This document shows, in pieces, positions 14,422 to 24,386 of a DNA stretch of 64,000 nucleotides. Source of the stretch: Vibrio hippocampi (GTDB lineage: Bacteria > Pseudomonadota > Gammaproteobacteria > Enterobacterales > Vibrionaceae); NCBI RefSeq assembly GCF_921292975.1, contig NZ_CAKLCM010000003.1, positions 930,001-994,000 of the forward strand, given 5' to 3'. Both the position numbers and the translations under genes were made by a program. The notes under the pieces were generated by a model, which saw nothing but the letters and a program-made list of their open reading frames with translations, did no database searches and was not told the origin of the DNA. Within the stretch, counting starts at the first letter, position 1, and each line of letters starts with the position of its first letter.

Positions 14422-15417
14422 ATGAAAACACTCCGCCATAGACCACGAAAAATGTGGAACCCACCCACTTTGCTGTCTCTGTTCATGTTGCCACTGCTTA
14501 TTACCAGTATGGACAGTCATGCCAACGAACAGCGCTGCTTAATTATTGCGTCCTATCATGACGAGTTCCCCGGTCAGCAACTCAAAGTGCAGCCGGCACT
14601 GGAAGAGCTCAATGGTCACTGCGAAGTCAAAAAGTTTGATATGGATTCCAAGCGAAATCCTGATCCACAGTTTATAAAAGCAAAAGCGCTGGAAGCAAAA
14701 GCGTTAATTGAACAATGGAAGCCAGACGTGGTTATCGCAATAGAAGACAACGCATCGAAATACTTAGTCCAACCGTATTACAAAAATGCGCCAATACCTT
14801 TTGTATTTGCAGGTGTCGATTGGACGGTCGAAGCTTACGGTTACCCCTATGAGAATGTTACCGGCATAATCGAAATTGTTCCTGTAAGGCAGTTGATCAG
14901 GCAGTTAAATCGAATCGACCCAAAGTATAAAAAAGGGCTTTTTATTCGCCCCAATCGACTGTCGGCTGACAAGCAATACGAACGTATAAACGATATTTTT
15001 GAACACGAAGGTATCACTATTGATGACGGCGTGGTCGACAACTATCAGGAGTTTGAAGCCAAGTTTCTTGAAGCGCAGAGCTACGACTTTATCTACTTCA
15101 CCAACAATGCCGGTATTGAAGGTTGGGATGATCACGCGGCTATCGAATTTATCTCCAAGCACTCTACCCGACTTATTTTCTCAACCAGCGATTGGATGGT
15201 GCCCTTTTCGATGCTCTCATTTAGTCAAGTGATACAAGAACAGGGACAGTATTCTGCAAAGATTGCAGTAGAAATATTGAATGGTGCGAAGCCATCTGAT
15301 TTTCCAATCATCTCGAATAGACAGTGGGACTTGTACGTCAACGAAGAATTGCTGTCCAAAGTAGATGTAGAAATCCCCAGCGATCTATTGAGAAAAGCGA
15401 AGAAATTAACGGACTAA
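14422..15417 (+). CDS. Periplasmic substrate-binding protein (ABC_sub_bind type)
   Basis: 331 residues with an N-terminal signal (LLSLFMLPLLITSMDSHANE). The mature part alternates strands and helices as in periplasmic binding proteins: CLIIASYHDEFPG, LIEQWKPDVVIAIEDNASKY, PFVFAGVDWTVE, TGIIEIVPVRQLI. This resembles the ABC substrate-binding family often paired with sensor kinases rather than with a transporter. No permease or ATPase lies nearby. The gene is between two kinases in the same direction, and the next start is within 31 nt. I therefore infer that it presents a ligand to the hybrid kinase. The ligand is unknown. TAGGGAAACGATA precedes the ATG. Confidence 0.82.
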   Translation: MKTLRHRPRKMWNPPTLLSLFMLPLLITSMDSHANEQRCLIIASYHDEFPGQQLKVQPALEELNGHCEVKKFDMDSKRNPDPQFIKAKALEAKALIEQWKPDVVIAIEDNASKYLVQPYYKNAPIPFVFAGVDWTVEAYGYPYENVTGIIEIVPVRQLIRQLNRIDPKYKKGLFIRPNRLSADKQYERINDIFEHEGITIDDGVVDNYQEFEAKFLEAQSYDFIYFTNNAGIEGWDDHAAIEFISKHSTRLIFSTSDWMVPFSMLSFSQVIQEQGQYSAKIAVEILNGAKPSDFPIISNRQWDLYVNEELLSKVDVEIPSDLLRKAKKLTD

Positions 15418-15447
15418 TGATGGTTGTATTCTCCAGAGCGGTATTCA

Positions 15448-18400
15448 ATGTATAAGTATTCCAATAACCTTTGGTCACCTTTTTTAGCGATACTTTTTGG
15501 TGGCGGCGTAATGCTACTCTTGTTAGCGATCGCCTTTAACAATATAAAGCTAACCGAAGAGCAGGTGTTTAATCTTCAATCACAACGATTGAGTGATGAG
15601 TTGAGAAAAGCAGGAAATAACTCGGACGCATTATCGACTCGTCTTCAAGCGTTATTCCATTCCTCAGAAGTCGTTGAACCCGATGAGTTCAGGATAATCT
15701 CGCAAGATATATTCGATAAGTTTCCCTACATTTCTAGTGCGTCTTACTCGCCACTCATCAATCAAAAAGATATTGATGCCTTTGAGGAGGAGCAGCGATT
15801 CTGGGGTTACTACGATTACAATGTGTTCGAATATGACGCTACAAAATCCAAAGTATCGGCAACGGAGCGAGAGCAATATCTGCCGGTGTTGTTTGTCGAG
15901 CCTTTTTCTCCGACCAGCTCCAAGCTGTTGGGGTTTGATTTGTTCTCCAGCAAAGAACTAACCTCTGCGATTGAACAGACCGTCAGCTCCGGGGAGCCGT
16001 TCGCCGTTGCCTACCCGGAGGAAGCGCGTGAATCCATGGCTCAGTTTAAGCTGCTTGTTGCCATCTATGAAGGAAAAGAAGTCCCTGTTTCGACGGCAAA
16101 AAAAATTGATTCTTACAACGGTATCGTATCGATAGACATCGACGCGGGGCTATTTTTTGAAAACGCAGAACTACCTAATGGACTCGCATTCAGTTTAGAT
16201 ATCGCTAGCACTAATGAAATAGAGTTCGACCAACCATTAATGGCGCTTCGAACTCGCACGCTTAGTCATGATGGCTATGCCATGTTTCAGTTTGAAAATG
16301 AGCACCAGATAAATATCGGCAACCGTATTTTTCTGCTTACGGTGAGTAAAACGGTCAGCAGCAACAATGTTGACCTGAAAGTATTATGGATGGCGATTGC
16401 AGTAGGTTCACTGATTATTCTGGTTCTGTTCTCTCTGTCTCGCTCCAAAACCAAACTGAAACAAGAGCTTGTTCGTCGCTTGGAAACTGAGCGTCAATTA
16501 GAAACCCATAAAGCGCAACTCGAAGATAGAGTCGCAGAGAGAACTCAACAGTTAACGGATCGAGAACGCGCATTGCGTGAGAGTGAAACCCAGCTTAGGT
16601 CTGTGTTCGAAAACTCACCGGGTGGAATTATTCACCTTGATGGCTCTGGCACCATTATCAATGTCAATGATAAAGCACTTGAAATGGTAGGTTTAATTAG
16701 AGAAGACCTTATCGGCACCAATGCAGTTGAGCAGGTAACGGATGTTGCGCTCGTGGATTGTATTAAAATGGCTCTCAATGGTCGTCAAAGTATATTTGAA
16801 GACTATTTCACGCCTGATCAAGGCAATAAGACGTCGTATCTTAGAGCGGTGTTCAACCCAGTAAGCCTCGATGGAAGCAGCATCGAAGTCATTGGTTCGA
16901 TGGAAGATATTTCACAAATTGAGCAGAACAAGAAGCAACTGGAAGAACAGTTGGAAGAGTTGACCCAAGCTCGCAAAACCATGCTCAATATGATGCAAGA
17001 TTTAGATTCAGCAAGAGCCAGCGCAGAAACCGCGACTCAAGCCAAAAGTGATTTCCTTGCTAATATGAGTCACGAAATCAGAACCCCAATGAACGCCATT
17101 ATTGGTATGACATACCTCACCTCCAAAACCGAGCTCTCTATCAAACAAAGAGACTACATCAGCAAAATTGAACAGAGTGCGAAGTCGCTGCTTGGCATCA
17201 TCAATGACATTTTAGACTTTTCAAAAATTGAAGCCGGCAAGCTGGATATTGAAAACAATGAGTTTTATCTCGACTCAGTGATAGAAGACTTATCGAATCT
17301 ACTTGCGGTTCAGAACCGTGGCAAAGACGTGGAGCTATTGTTTCAAGTCGATAAAAATGTCCCTAGAGAGTTGGTTGGCGACCCACTTAGGCTAGGTCAA
17401 ATATTGCTAAATTTATCCAGCAACGCCATAAAATTCACCTCCCAAGGTGAAATCCTGACCTCAATCATGGCTCTTGAAATCAAGAAACACTCCGTACTCA
17501 TACAGTTTTCTGTCAAAGACACCGGTATCGGTATCAGCCCCGAACAACTAAAAAAACTCTTTCAATCCTTTTCACAAGCAGACTCATCAACAACACGAAA
17601 ATTTGGTGGGACGGGACTTGGACTCACCATTAGTAAAAAACTGGTTGAGTTAATGGGCGGGGAAATCTCAGTAGAAAGTGAACTTGGAAAGGGAAGTGAA
17701 TTTACCTTTACAGCGAAATTCTCTCTCAATCAAAAGCAAGGTTTTACTCCCGCAGTATTGCAGCAGCATTTTCGACATTTGAATGTGTTAGTTGTCGATG
17801 ACAACGAAACGTCGCGCAACATATTGGCGGAGTCCCTAGAAACCATGGGATGTCATGTTACAAAGGCATCTTCTGGATACCAAGCTATTGATATTCTGAC
17901 GTGCTGCCCAAGTAGCCAAAGCTATGAACTTGTTCTCATGGATTGGAACATGCCCGAATTGGATGGTTTGGAAACATCTAGGTTGATTAAACAAAACAAG
18001 AAGTTGGTGACGGTCCCGACCATCATTATGGTGAGTGCTTATGATCAGGAGCAAATCATAGAGCAAGCAAAACAGATAGGCGTCGAGGATTTTCTATCAA
18101 AGCCCGTCAATCAAAGTACTTTGTTTAATTGTGTCGCCAAAGTGCTGGATAACACAAACAGTGAAAAAGCATACTTTGAAGCTCAGCAAGAGGTAGCGGT
18201 TACCTCACCAAGCTTTAGTGATGCTCACGTGTTGATCGCTGAGGACAATGAAATCAATCAACAAGTTGCCATGGAGTTACTTACCGACATGGGGATTCAA
18301 GTCACCATTGCAAATAACGGTAAAGAAGCGGTTCAATGGGTAAACCAGCATGATTTTGACCTTATCTTTATGGATATACAAATGCCAGAGATGGACGGTT

Positions 18401-19272
18401 TTGATGCGACCAAACAGATAAAGTTGATCGACAAATGTCGAGGCTGGCCAATCATTGCTATGACGGCTCATGCTATGGCAGGAGACAGAGAAAAGAGCCT
18501 GCAAGCAGGAATGATTGACCACATCAATAAACCCATCGACCCTGTGGTATTGATGAAAGTATTGGAACGTGAATTGGCACACAAATTAGTGACACCAACT
18601 CAAAAACCAGAGAATCATTTTATTAATGATGCCGCTCATCAAGACGCCAAACTTAGCGATGACGTGGTGCACTCCTTGCCAGGTATCAATGTCCAACAGG
18701 GGATTGAACAAGTATCAGGAAACGAAGCGCTATACCGAGAGCTTCTAAATAAGTTTGCCTCAGAACAACCGTTGGCTGCTAAAGAAATAGCGCAACAAAT
18801 AGACGCTGGCGACTTAGAAAAAGCCGTTAGAATCGCTCATACTTTGTGTGGTGTTAGCGCGACTCTAGGAGCGCAGGAACTCTCTGTAACGGCTAAGAAC
18901 TTGGAACTCGCACTCTCAAATTCCGAAGTGGCTGAGCCAACAGCATTGCTCTCGCAATTGTCTGAACAGCTCGACGTCGTTATGTCTTCAATCCTGTCAC
19001 TAAACTCTCACACCACAGAAGCAGCGCAACCAAGTAGCCCGTATAAAAATGAGCGCCATCAGCAACGGGTGTCCAATATGTATCTTGCTCTCAAACAAGA
19101 TTTCTCGGAAGCAAGGGGCTCAAAGCATGAATTCACGGCCGCACTCGCCCACTGCGATGTGGACAGCGAGTTATTAACGTTTAGCGCGGCGATTGATGAG
19201 TTTGACAGTGAATTGGCGATAGAGGCAATTGAGCGAATCGCGTCAATAATGAATATTGTCCTTGAGGACTAA
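15448..19272 (+). CDS. CHASE / PAS hybrid histidine kinase with two receivers and HPt
   Basis: 1274 residues from the ATG at 15448 (a TTG at 15424 is the alternative). Order: membrane segment (about 12-32), CHASE-like sensor outside (about 70-240, with [10 protein letters not shown]), second membrane segment (about 312-332), coiled coil, PAS (about 385-490), HisKA with H542 ([12 protein letters not shown]), HATPase_c (about 650-760), receiver 1 with D832, receiver 2 with D976, and HPt with H1131 ([13 protein letters not shown]). The Lys that usually follows the HPt His by three residues is Cys here. This is a complete internal phosphorelay. It probably senses the binding protein encoded upstream and passes phosphate to the regulator encoded next. 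Confidence 0.9.
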   Translation: MYKYSNNLWSPFLAILFGGGVMLLLLAIAFNNIKLTEEQVFNLQSQRLSDELRKAGNNSDALSTRLQALFHSSEVVEPDEFRIISQDIFDKFPYISSASYSPLINQKDIDAFEEEQRFWGYYDYNVFEYDATKSKVSATEREQYLPVLFVEPFSPTSSKLLGFDLFSSKELTSAIEQTVSSGEPFAVAYPEEARESMAQFKLLVAIYEGKEVPVSTAKKIDSYNGIVSIDIDAGLFFENAELPNGLAFSLDIASTNEIEFDQPLMALRTRTLSHDGYAMFQFENEHQINIGNRIFLLTVSKTVSSNNVDLKVLWMAIAVGSLIILVLFSLSRSKTKLKQELVRRLETERQLETHKAQLEDRVAERTQQLTDRERALRESETQLRSVFENSPGGIIHLDGSGTIINVNDKALEMVGLIREDLIGTNAVEQVTDVALVDCIKMALNGRQSIFEDYFTPDQGNKTSYLRAVFNPVSLDGSSIEVIGSMEDISQIEQNKKQLEEQLEELTQARKTMLNMMQDLDSARASAETATQAKSDFLANMSHEIRTPMNAIIGMTYLTSKTELSIKQRDYISKIEQSAKSLLGIINDILDFSKIEAGKLDIENNEFYLDSVIEDLSNLLAVQNRGKDVELLFQVDKNVPRELVGDPLRLGQILLNLSSNAIKFTSQGEILTSIMALEIKKHSVLIQFSVKDTGIGISPEQLKKLFQSFSQADSSTTRKFGGTGLGLTISKKLVELMGGEISVESELGKGSEFTFTAKFSLNQKQGFTPAVLQQHFRHLNVLVVDDNETSRNILAESLETMGCHVTKASSGYQAIDILTCCPSSQSYELVLMDWNMPELDGLETSRLIKQNKKLVTVPTIIMVSAYDQEQIIEQAKQIGVEDFLSKPVNQSTLFNCVAKVLDNTNSEKAYFEAQQEVAVTSPSFSDAHVLIAEDNEINQQVAMELLTDMGIQVTIANNGKEAVQWVNQHDFDLIFMDIQMPEMDGFDATKQIKLIDKCRGWPIIAMTAHAMAGDREKSLQAGMIDHINKPIDPVVLMKVLERELAHKLVTPTQKPENHFINDAAHQDAKLSDDVVHSLPGINVQQGIEQVSGNEALYRELLNKFASEQPLAAKEIAQQIDAGDLEKAVRIAHTLCGVSATLGAQELSVTAKNLELALSNSEVAEPTALLSQLSEQLDVVMSSILSLNSHTTEAAQPSSPYKNERHQQRVSNMYLALKQDFSEARGSKHEFTAALAHCDVDSELLTFSAAIDEFDSELAIEAIERIASIMNIVLED

Positions 19273-19367
19273 GTAACGTAAAGCATTCACTGTGATTCGA
19301 TAGCGTATTTTATTAAACACCGTTGATCATAAGAAGTACCTTGCGGACTTTATAAGAGTATTGAGTA

Positions 19368-20852
19368 ATGGAAACGAAAAAGAAGTTCAGAGTGCTGGTG
19401 GTCGATGACACCATCAGTGAGATAGAGACGCTGATGGGACTGCTACAAAACGACTATATGGTCATTGCTGCCACCAATGGTCAACGCGCACTGTCTCTCG
19501 CGAATAAACAACCGCAACCCGATATGATACTGCTCGACGTCGATATGCCTGAAATGGATGGCTTTGAGGTGTGTCGAACACTGAAAGAGAATCGCGCCAC
19601 CCGCGAGATACCCATTGTGTTTATGACCACGGATAATGGGCAACAAACGGATTACTCTGGACTCGAGATGGGGGCGATAGATTATTTGACCAAGCCATTT
19701 AACCCTAGCTTGGTCAAAGTGCGGGTAGCAAACGCTCTTAACTTAGCCTCACTGCAAATAAGCGCCAGCCAAATTGCTGACGATGCCACCGCAAGGGTGC
19801 ACCAGACGCAAACGGTACTGCTAGAAACACTGGGGAAATTGGTTGATTACAGACGCTCCAAAACCAGCGCTCACATCAAGCGCACTCAACTCTATGTAAA
19901 AACCGTGGCTGAGGCGTTGCTCGCGGCTTCGAGTGATGACTCAAGACTGAATCAGAATACCGTTGAGCATCTGTATCACTCCACACCGTTGTATGACATC
20001 GGTATGGTGGGAATAAGAGACAACATTGTTTTGACACCAAAGTCATTAAGCGATGACGAGTTTAAAAAAGTTAAGCAACATGCGACCCTTGGGCAGCAAT
20101 TACTGCAAGAGGTTGAATCGACGCTAGGTCGTGATCCCATCATTGAAATGGCACAAGAAATGGCGCTCTGTCACCATGAAAGATGGGATGGAAGTGGCTA
20201 TCCACAAGGACTTAAAGGAGAAAGCATTCCATTATCAGCGCGGATCATGGCTATCGCCGATGTCTATGACGCTTTAATCAGTAAACGAGTATATCAACAG
20301 CCCATTACGCACCTTCAAGCTGTTGAAATCATCAAAAATGGGGCGGGCACGCAGTTTGATCCTGAACTCGTCGAAGTGTTCTTAAAGGTAGCGCCGACAC
20401 TGCGTGATATTGCCCTTGTCTATGCTGAACACGACGAGGAACGTGAAGCTCTACAACAAACAATGCCAGACCATAGAGCGCGTACTATACGCCGTATTTT
20501 GGTTGTTGAAGATAATGATATCATGCGTACCGTTGTTCAAAGTCAGTTTGAAACAATGGACTTTGTTGTGAGCGTCGCAGCCAATGGTAAAGATGCGATG
20601 GACTTGATCAACCAGCCCAACTTTTACGACTTAATTGTCACTGATATCAACATGCCTGTTATGAGTGGATACGATCTGCTTAAATCAATTCAAGCGCTTG
20701 GGTTAACGACGCCAGTTGTTGCAATGACAGCCAGTGACTTGGAATTAACTCAGGATAAAGCCATCGAGCTTGGGTTTAGCGCTTGCCTGTTAAAACCCTT
20801 TGATGACACAAGCATCAATGAAGTCATTGCTGCTATTACTGATGTAAAGTGA
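19368..20852 (+). CDS. REC / HD-GYP-like / REC response regulator with degenerate HD motif
   Basis: 494 residues. Receiver 1 (about 6-125) has D57 in LLDVDMPEMDG and TKP at 108-110. An HD-GYP-type domain spans about 145-350, and receiver 2 (about 374-490) has D426 and K476. HD-GYP proteins hydrolyse cyclic di-GMP. Here the metal-binding HD, normally in LHDIGK, is replaced by LYDIGM (Y209, D210), while HHERWDGSGYP (269-279) is kept. I infer that it is inactive or altered as an enzyme and may work as a c-di-GMP- or protein-binding output. It lies 95 nt after the hybrid kinase and is its probable target. Confidence 0.9.
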   Translation: METKKKFRVLVVDDTISEIETLMGLLQNDYMVIAATNGQRALSLANKQPQPDMILLDVDMPEMDGFEVCRTLKENRATREIPIVFMTTDNGQQTDYSGLEMGAIDYLTKPFNPSLVKVRVANALNLASLQISASQIADDATARVHQTQTVLLETLGKLVDYRRSKTSAHIKRTQLYVKTVAEALLAASSDDSRLNQNTVEHLYHSTPLYDIGMVGIRDNIVLTPKSLSDDEFKKVKQHATLGQQLLQEVESTLGRDPIIEMAQEMALCHHERWDGSGYPQGLKGESIPLSARIMAIADVYDALISKRVYQQPITHLQAVEIIKNGAGTQFDPELVEVFLKVAPTLRDIALVYAEHDEEREALQQTMPDHRARTIRRILVVEDNDIMRTVVQSQFETMDFVVSVAANGKDAMDLINQPNFYDLIVTDINMPVMSGYDLLKSIQALGLTTPVVAMTASDLELTQDKAIELGFSACLLKPFDDTSINEVIAAITDVK

Positions 20853-20895
20853 CAACGTACTTTAAACCCGTCGCAGCCCAAGCCCCCGACTTTCA

Positions 20896-21501
20896 TTAAT
20901 AGCGGTACTCACTTTTACCCGATAGCATAAGCTCAAAGCCAAACAGCGCTACTTTGATGCCCAGTATCAGTGTGACTAGCGTTTCACCTCTTAGCTCAAC
21001 ATTGGTCATTAACATGACTATAGCCGCGAGCGTAAGGGCGTTATCCAGCAATGCACTCAACAATAAATGAGAACTCTTGTCACGGTACGCGGTTGCGATA
21101 TCGAGCCATTCATCTGCGAGGAAGTAGATCAGAATGGCAAACCCTAAGTAACCCAGCGTCAGTTCAACGTGTTCAGTCGCAAAAAATGCGGCGGCAAGCA
21201 AATTAACGGTTAGAAACGTATAGCGCTTGAAGCCACTGGCTTGCGTCAATCTCTGGAGTGAACCACTCGCTACAATGGAGCTCACCATCAAAACCATCGC
21301 CATCACCGCTAAACACATCGACAAGAACGACACAAACCAACCTTTATCGACAATGGGGTAGCACATGGTGAGAAAACCAATCACTGCGGTCATTGTCCCC
21401 AAGGGAATTTGAACATGAGAATGGCTGGTTAAATCAACCTCGCGTAAGTGCTGAACGGTGGAAGATCTAAAGTGAGTGTTCGACGCTATCTGACTGTTCA
21501 T
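20896..21501 (-). CDS. HdeD/DUF308-like small membrane protein
   Basis: 201 residues from the ATG at 21501, which has AAGGA six bases upstream. About six hydrophobic helices follow a polar N-terminus of about 30 residues (PLGTMTAVIGFLTMCYPIVD, WFVSFLSMCLAVMAMVLM, LLAAAFFATEHVELTLGYLG). The arrangement resembles HdeD/DUF308 membrane proteins. Function is unknown, and acid or envelope stress is suggested for relatives. The last 30 residues are duplicated as the remnant at 12706-12798. It is convergent with the signalling operon, and no terminator is obvious in the 43-bp gap. Confidence 0.65.
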   Translation of the reverse strand: MNSQIASNTHFRSSTVQHLREVDLTSHSHVQIPLGTMTAVIGFLTMCYPIVDKGWFVSFLSMCLAVMAMVLMVSSIVASGSLQRLTQASGFKRYTFLTVNLLAAAFFATEHVELTLGYLGFAILIYFLADEWLDIATAYRDKSSHLLLSALLDNALTLAAIVMLMTNVELRGETLVTLILGIKVALFGFELMLSGKSEYRY

Positions 21502-21635
21502 ATTCAATCCTTAAACACAACCAAATGTGCTGTATGGTTTATTTACAGTCAGTTTACTCAGACGAGTTCCAGTTTGATGCTCGTAGAATTACCAGCTCAG
21601 AATGGGGAAAATACTAATTACAACCTGAGCATTTT

Positions 21636-22961
21636 CTAGGGTGTTTGCGCTAGCTGCTCCACAACAGATTGATAGATTGTATTGGCTTTCAGTTGGCTTT
21701 GACCTTCATCAATAATCGCCTCTACTGTATCGCCATCAATGGTCAAATCGGTCGGCACTTGATTAAAGCGGTGGCGAGATTCAGGGTCTTGGGTGTGATT
21801 AAAACCTATCTGGATAAAGTGCGGGATAACCTCGACATGGTCATTGGATGCTTCACTTGACCACTGCTCCATCGAATCCATAAATAGTGCTTTGGTGGCG
21901 TCATTATATCGATGCAGTTGAATGTCAGTGATGGAGTTGAGCGTTTGTGCCACGGTTGGGAAATCGACACTTTGCCCGATACCTAGCTCGGGTTCAGTGG
22001 ATGCGTCGACCGAGATAACCACAATATGGTGCTGGCTCTGTCCTGAATAATCCAACTTGCGATGAAAATCACCGATCTCCAGCAGATCATAAATCGCCAA
22101 TAGACCCAAATTATCCGTGATGCCGCCATCGACTAGGTGAATATAGCGATTTTTTTCTTTGTCGTCATATTGTTGAATATTCTCCACCGCTTTCTTGGAG
22201 CGAAAAGAAAGTTCGTTAAATGAAACAGCGTCGATTGATGCAGTGCCGTTGGTTTCACAGCCTTGGTGATTTTCAAGTACCACCGGTTGGAACAGCACAG
22301 GCACCGCCGATGAAGCCGTGACCGCTTTTGAGATCGGGAATTGGCTCACATCAGAGCAAAGTACATTGAAATATTCTTGGATAAAGGAAAAGCGGACGCC
22401 AGTGGTGATATCCGAAGCGTTAATGATGATATAGGGCGCCGTTGTGGTATCAATATCAGCAAATGTTTTTTCACCGAAGATCTCATCTTGGTAGTAGTTG
22501 TTGGCAAGATCCGTTCTTCCTAACGCCGAAAACCATCTTGACGGACTTAATAATTGTGAGATCAAATCGTCTTTGACATTACGCTTAAGAAAGCTCTGCT
22601 CATAGTCAGTAAAAATTTTATCTTGGTACAAGCCGTAGTATGCGGCGGTGAAACTACCGCCGGATACCGAACTGATCACATCCACCTCGCTGAGTAAAGA
22701 ACGCGGCTGTCCATCGATCACAATATGGGTGTCGTTGAGTTGCTTAAGGACACCGTAAGACAAGGCAGCGGCTCGAGTGCCGCCGCCAGAAAATGCCAAT
22801 ATCACCGTGACTTGGCTGTCCTCATGATTGGAAGAAGAAAACGCATACCCTCCCCCTGGTTTCACTTCTTCTATCGTGTTGGTATTACTTGGATGATTAA
22901 CCGCCGCACAGCCTGACAACGAGCCAATCAACATCACCAGACGTGCTAAGCGGTTAATCAT
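21636..22961 (-). CDS. Patatin-like phospholipase lipoprotein
   Basis: About 441 residues. The lipoprotein signal ends in the lipobox LSGC. The patatin elements are complete: oxyanion loop SGGGTRAAALSYG (about 58-70), nucleophile elbow SSVSGGSF (G-x-S-x-G), and catalytic Asp in LVDGGITDN (D-G-G). These use a Ser-Asp dyad to cut acyl chains from phospholipids. The lipid anchor places it in the envelope or on the surface. The ATG at 22961 has GAGAG upstream, and the GTG before it is less likely. The neighbour on the left is also leftward with a 134-bp gap. Role in virulence or membrane turnover is inference. Confidence 0.88.
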   Translation of the reverse strand: MINRLARLVMLIGSLSGCAAVNHPSNTNTIEEVKPGGGYAFSSSNHEDSQVTVILAFSGGGTRAAALSYGVLKQLNDTHIVIDGQPRSLLSEVDVISSVSGGSFTAAYYGLYQDKIFTDYEQSFLKRNVKDDLISQLLSPSRWFSALGRTDLANNYYQDEIFGEKTFADIDTTTAPYIIINASDITTGVRFSFIQEYFNVLCSDVSQFPISKAVTASSAVPVLFQPVVLENHQGCETNGTASIDAVSFNELSFRSKKAVENIQQYDDKEKNRYIHLVDGGITDNLGLLAIYDLLEIGDFHRKLDYSGQSQHHIVVISVDASTEPELGIGQSVDFPTVAQTLNSITDIQLHRYNDATKALFMDSMEQWSSEASNDHVEVIPHFIQIGFNHTQDPESRHRFNQVPTDLTIDGDTVEAIIDEGQSQLKANTIYQSVVEQLAQTP

Positions 22962-23088
22962 CACAATTCTCTCTATTGAAGAGGCATTTCGCCTGTTACT
23001 GTAAACTTTTCGTGTTTGAGCATTTTATCTGTTTGGACTTTTTATAGAGTTAGACTTTTATAGATTGAGATAAGCGATACCTGCCTAA

Positions 23089-24315
23089 CTACATCATTCC
23101 CATAAAGTAAGGGATGATCAGCGCATTGGCTAAATCGATAAAGAACGCACACACAAGAGGCACAATGATAAACGCTTGTGCTGAGTGACCATATTTCTGG
23201 CTCACTGCCGACATGTTTGCCATCGCTGTTGGCGTCGAACCCAATGAAATCCCGCCAAAACCAGCACAGACAACCGCTGCATCGTAGGTTTTACCCATGG
23301 ATGGGAACACGACAAAGATGTTGATCACGACCGCAAGCAACAACTGCATACCAAGAATTGCAAAGATAGGACCGGCCAAATCAATCAACGTCCATAGCTG
23401 CATGCTCATCAGAGACATCGCTAAAAAAGTCCCCAATGCGATATCCGCGATTAAACTGATCGCCGGAGAGCGCGTTGGCCACTTTGTGCCAGAGACTCTT
23501 GGGTAAGACTCAGGGATAACATTGGTAATCACAATACCCGCAAATAAACATGAGACGAACAACGGCAGTTGCAAACCGGTTTGACTGATGGCTTCATTAA
23601 GAAACACACCAACGATAATACAAATATGAATCGCCAGTACCGCATCCAAGAATTGAAAAGAGGTCAGACTCTCTTTAACGGAGCTTTGTGCCTGTTGCTG
23701 GTTGTCTTGTTGCGTCGGCTTTGCAGGCGCTAGGTTATGCTTTTTAATCAGGTATTTTGCAATTGGACCCCCCATTAAACTGGCAAGGATCAAACCAAAC
23801 GTGGCACTGGCAATGCCGATCTCCATTGCGCTCTCTAAACCAAATTCTTGTGCGACTTTGGGTGCCCAAGCGATAGCGGTACCATGACCACCAATCAGCG
23901 AGATACTGCCGCTCAACAAGCCAAACACTGGCTCTAAGCCAAACAGGGAAGCGACTGAGACTCCAACGATATTTTGCATCACCATAAAGAAGATCGTAAT
24001 CGCCAGTAGCACCACTAATGGTTTGCCACCTTTGAGTAGGTCTTTCAGGCTTGCATTAATACCAATCGTGGTGAAGAAGTACACCAGCAACACATCACGT
24101 GCCATCAGGTCAAACTGCACTTCAATAGAGGTGGTGGCGTAAAGTAAAGCGAACAGGGTTGAAACCAGTATGCCGCCAGAAACAGGCTCTGGGATGCTGA
24201 ACTCTTTTAAGAATCCAACCACTTGGTTGAGCCTGCGACCGATAAACAGCACTACGATGCCCATTGTCACAGCAAAGAATGAGCTTAGCTGTAATATATT
24301 ATTTTCAAATTCCAT
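23089..24315 (-). CDS. gltS: Sodium/glutamate symporter GltS
   Basis: 408 residues and about ten membrane segments. It starts MEFENNILQLSSFFAVTMGI and has the family signatures IPEPVSGGILVS, LSGSISLIGGHGTAIAWAP, AVVCAGFGGISLGSTPTAMA. GltS takes up glutamate with sodium. The length equals the usual 400 or so. It stands alone: the RND genes end 71 bp upstream in the same direction behind a hairpin. Confidence 0.93.
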   Translation of the reverse strand: MEFENNILQLSSFFAVTMGIVVLFIGRRLNQVVGFLKEFSIPEPVSGGILVSTLFALLYATTSIEVQFDLMARDVLLVYFFTTIGINASLKDLLKGGKPLVVLLAITIFFMVMQNIVGVSVASLFGLEPVFGLLSGSISLIGGHGTAIAWAPKVAQEFGLESAMEIGIASATFGLILASLMGGPIAKYLIKKHNLAPAKPTQQDNQQQAQSSVKESLTSFQFLDAVLAIHICIIVGVFLNEAISQTGLQLPLFVSCLFAGIVITNVIPESYPRVSGTKWPTRSPAISLIADIALGTFLAMSLMSMQLWTLIDLAGPIFAILGMQLLLAVVINIFVVFPSMGKTYDAAVVCAGFGGISLGSTPTAMANMSAVSQKYGHSAQAFIIVPLVCAFFIDLANALIIPYFMGMM

Positions 24316-24355
24316 AACGAGACCTATGGTTCAGAGTAAAGTGTCAATGTGAAGT

Positions 24356-24378
24356 GCGCTCACTATCACAGTGAGCGC
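24356..24378 (-). terminator. Hairpin after the RND operon
   Basis: GCGCTCACT (24356-24364) and AGTGAGCGC (24370-24378) form a perfect 9-bp stem with a 5-nt loop, directly after the efflux outer-membrane gene on the minus strand. A T-tract is lacking, so it may be a weak terminator or mRNA-stabilising hairpin. Confidence 0.5.
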
Positions 24379-24386
24379 GACTTTCA

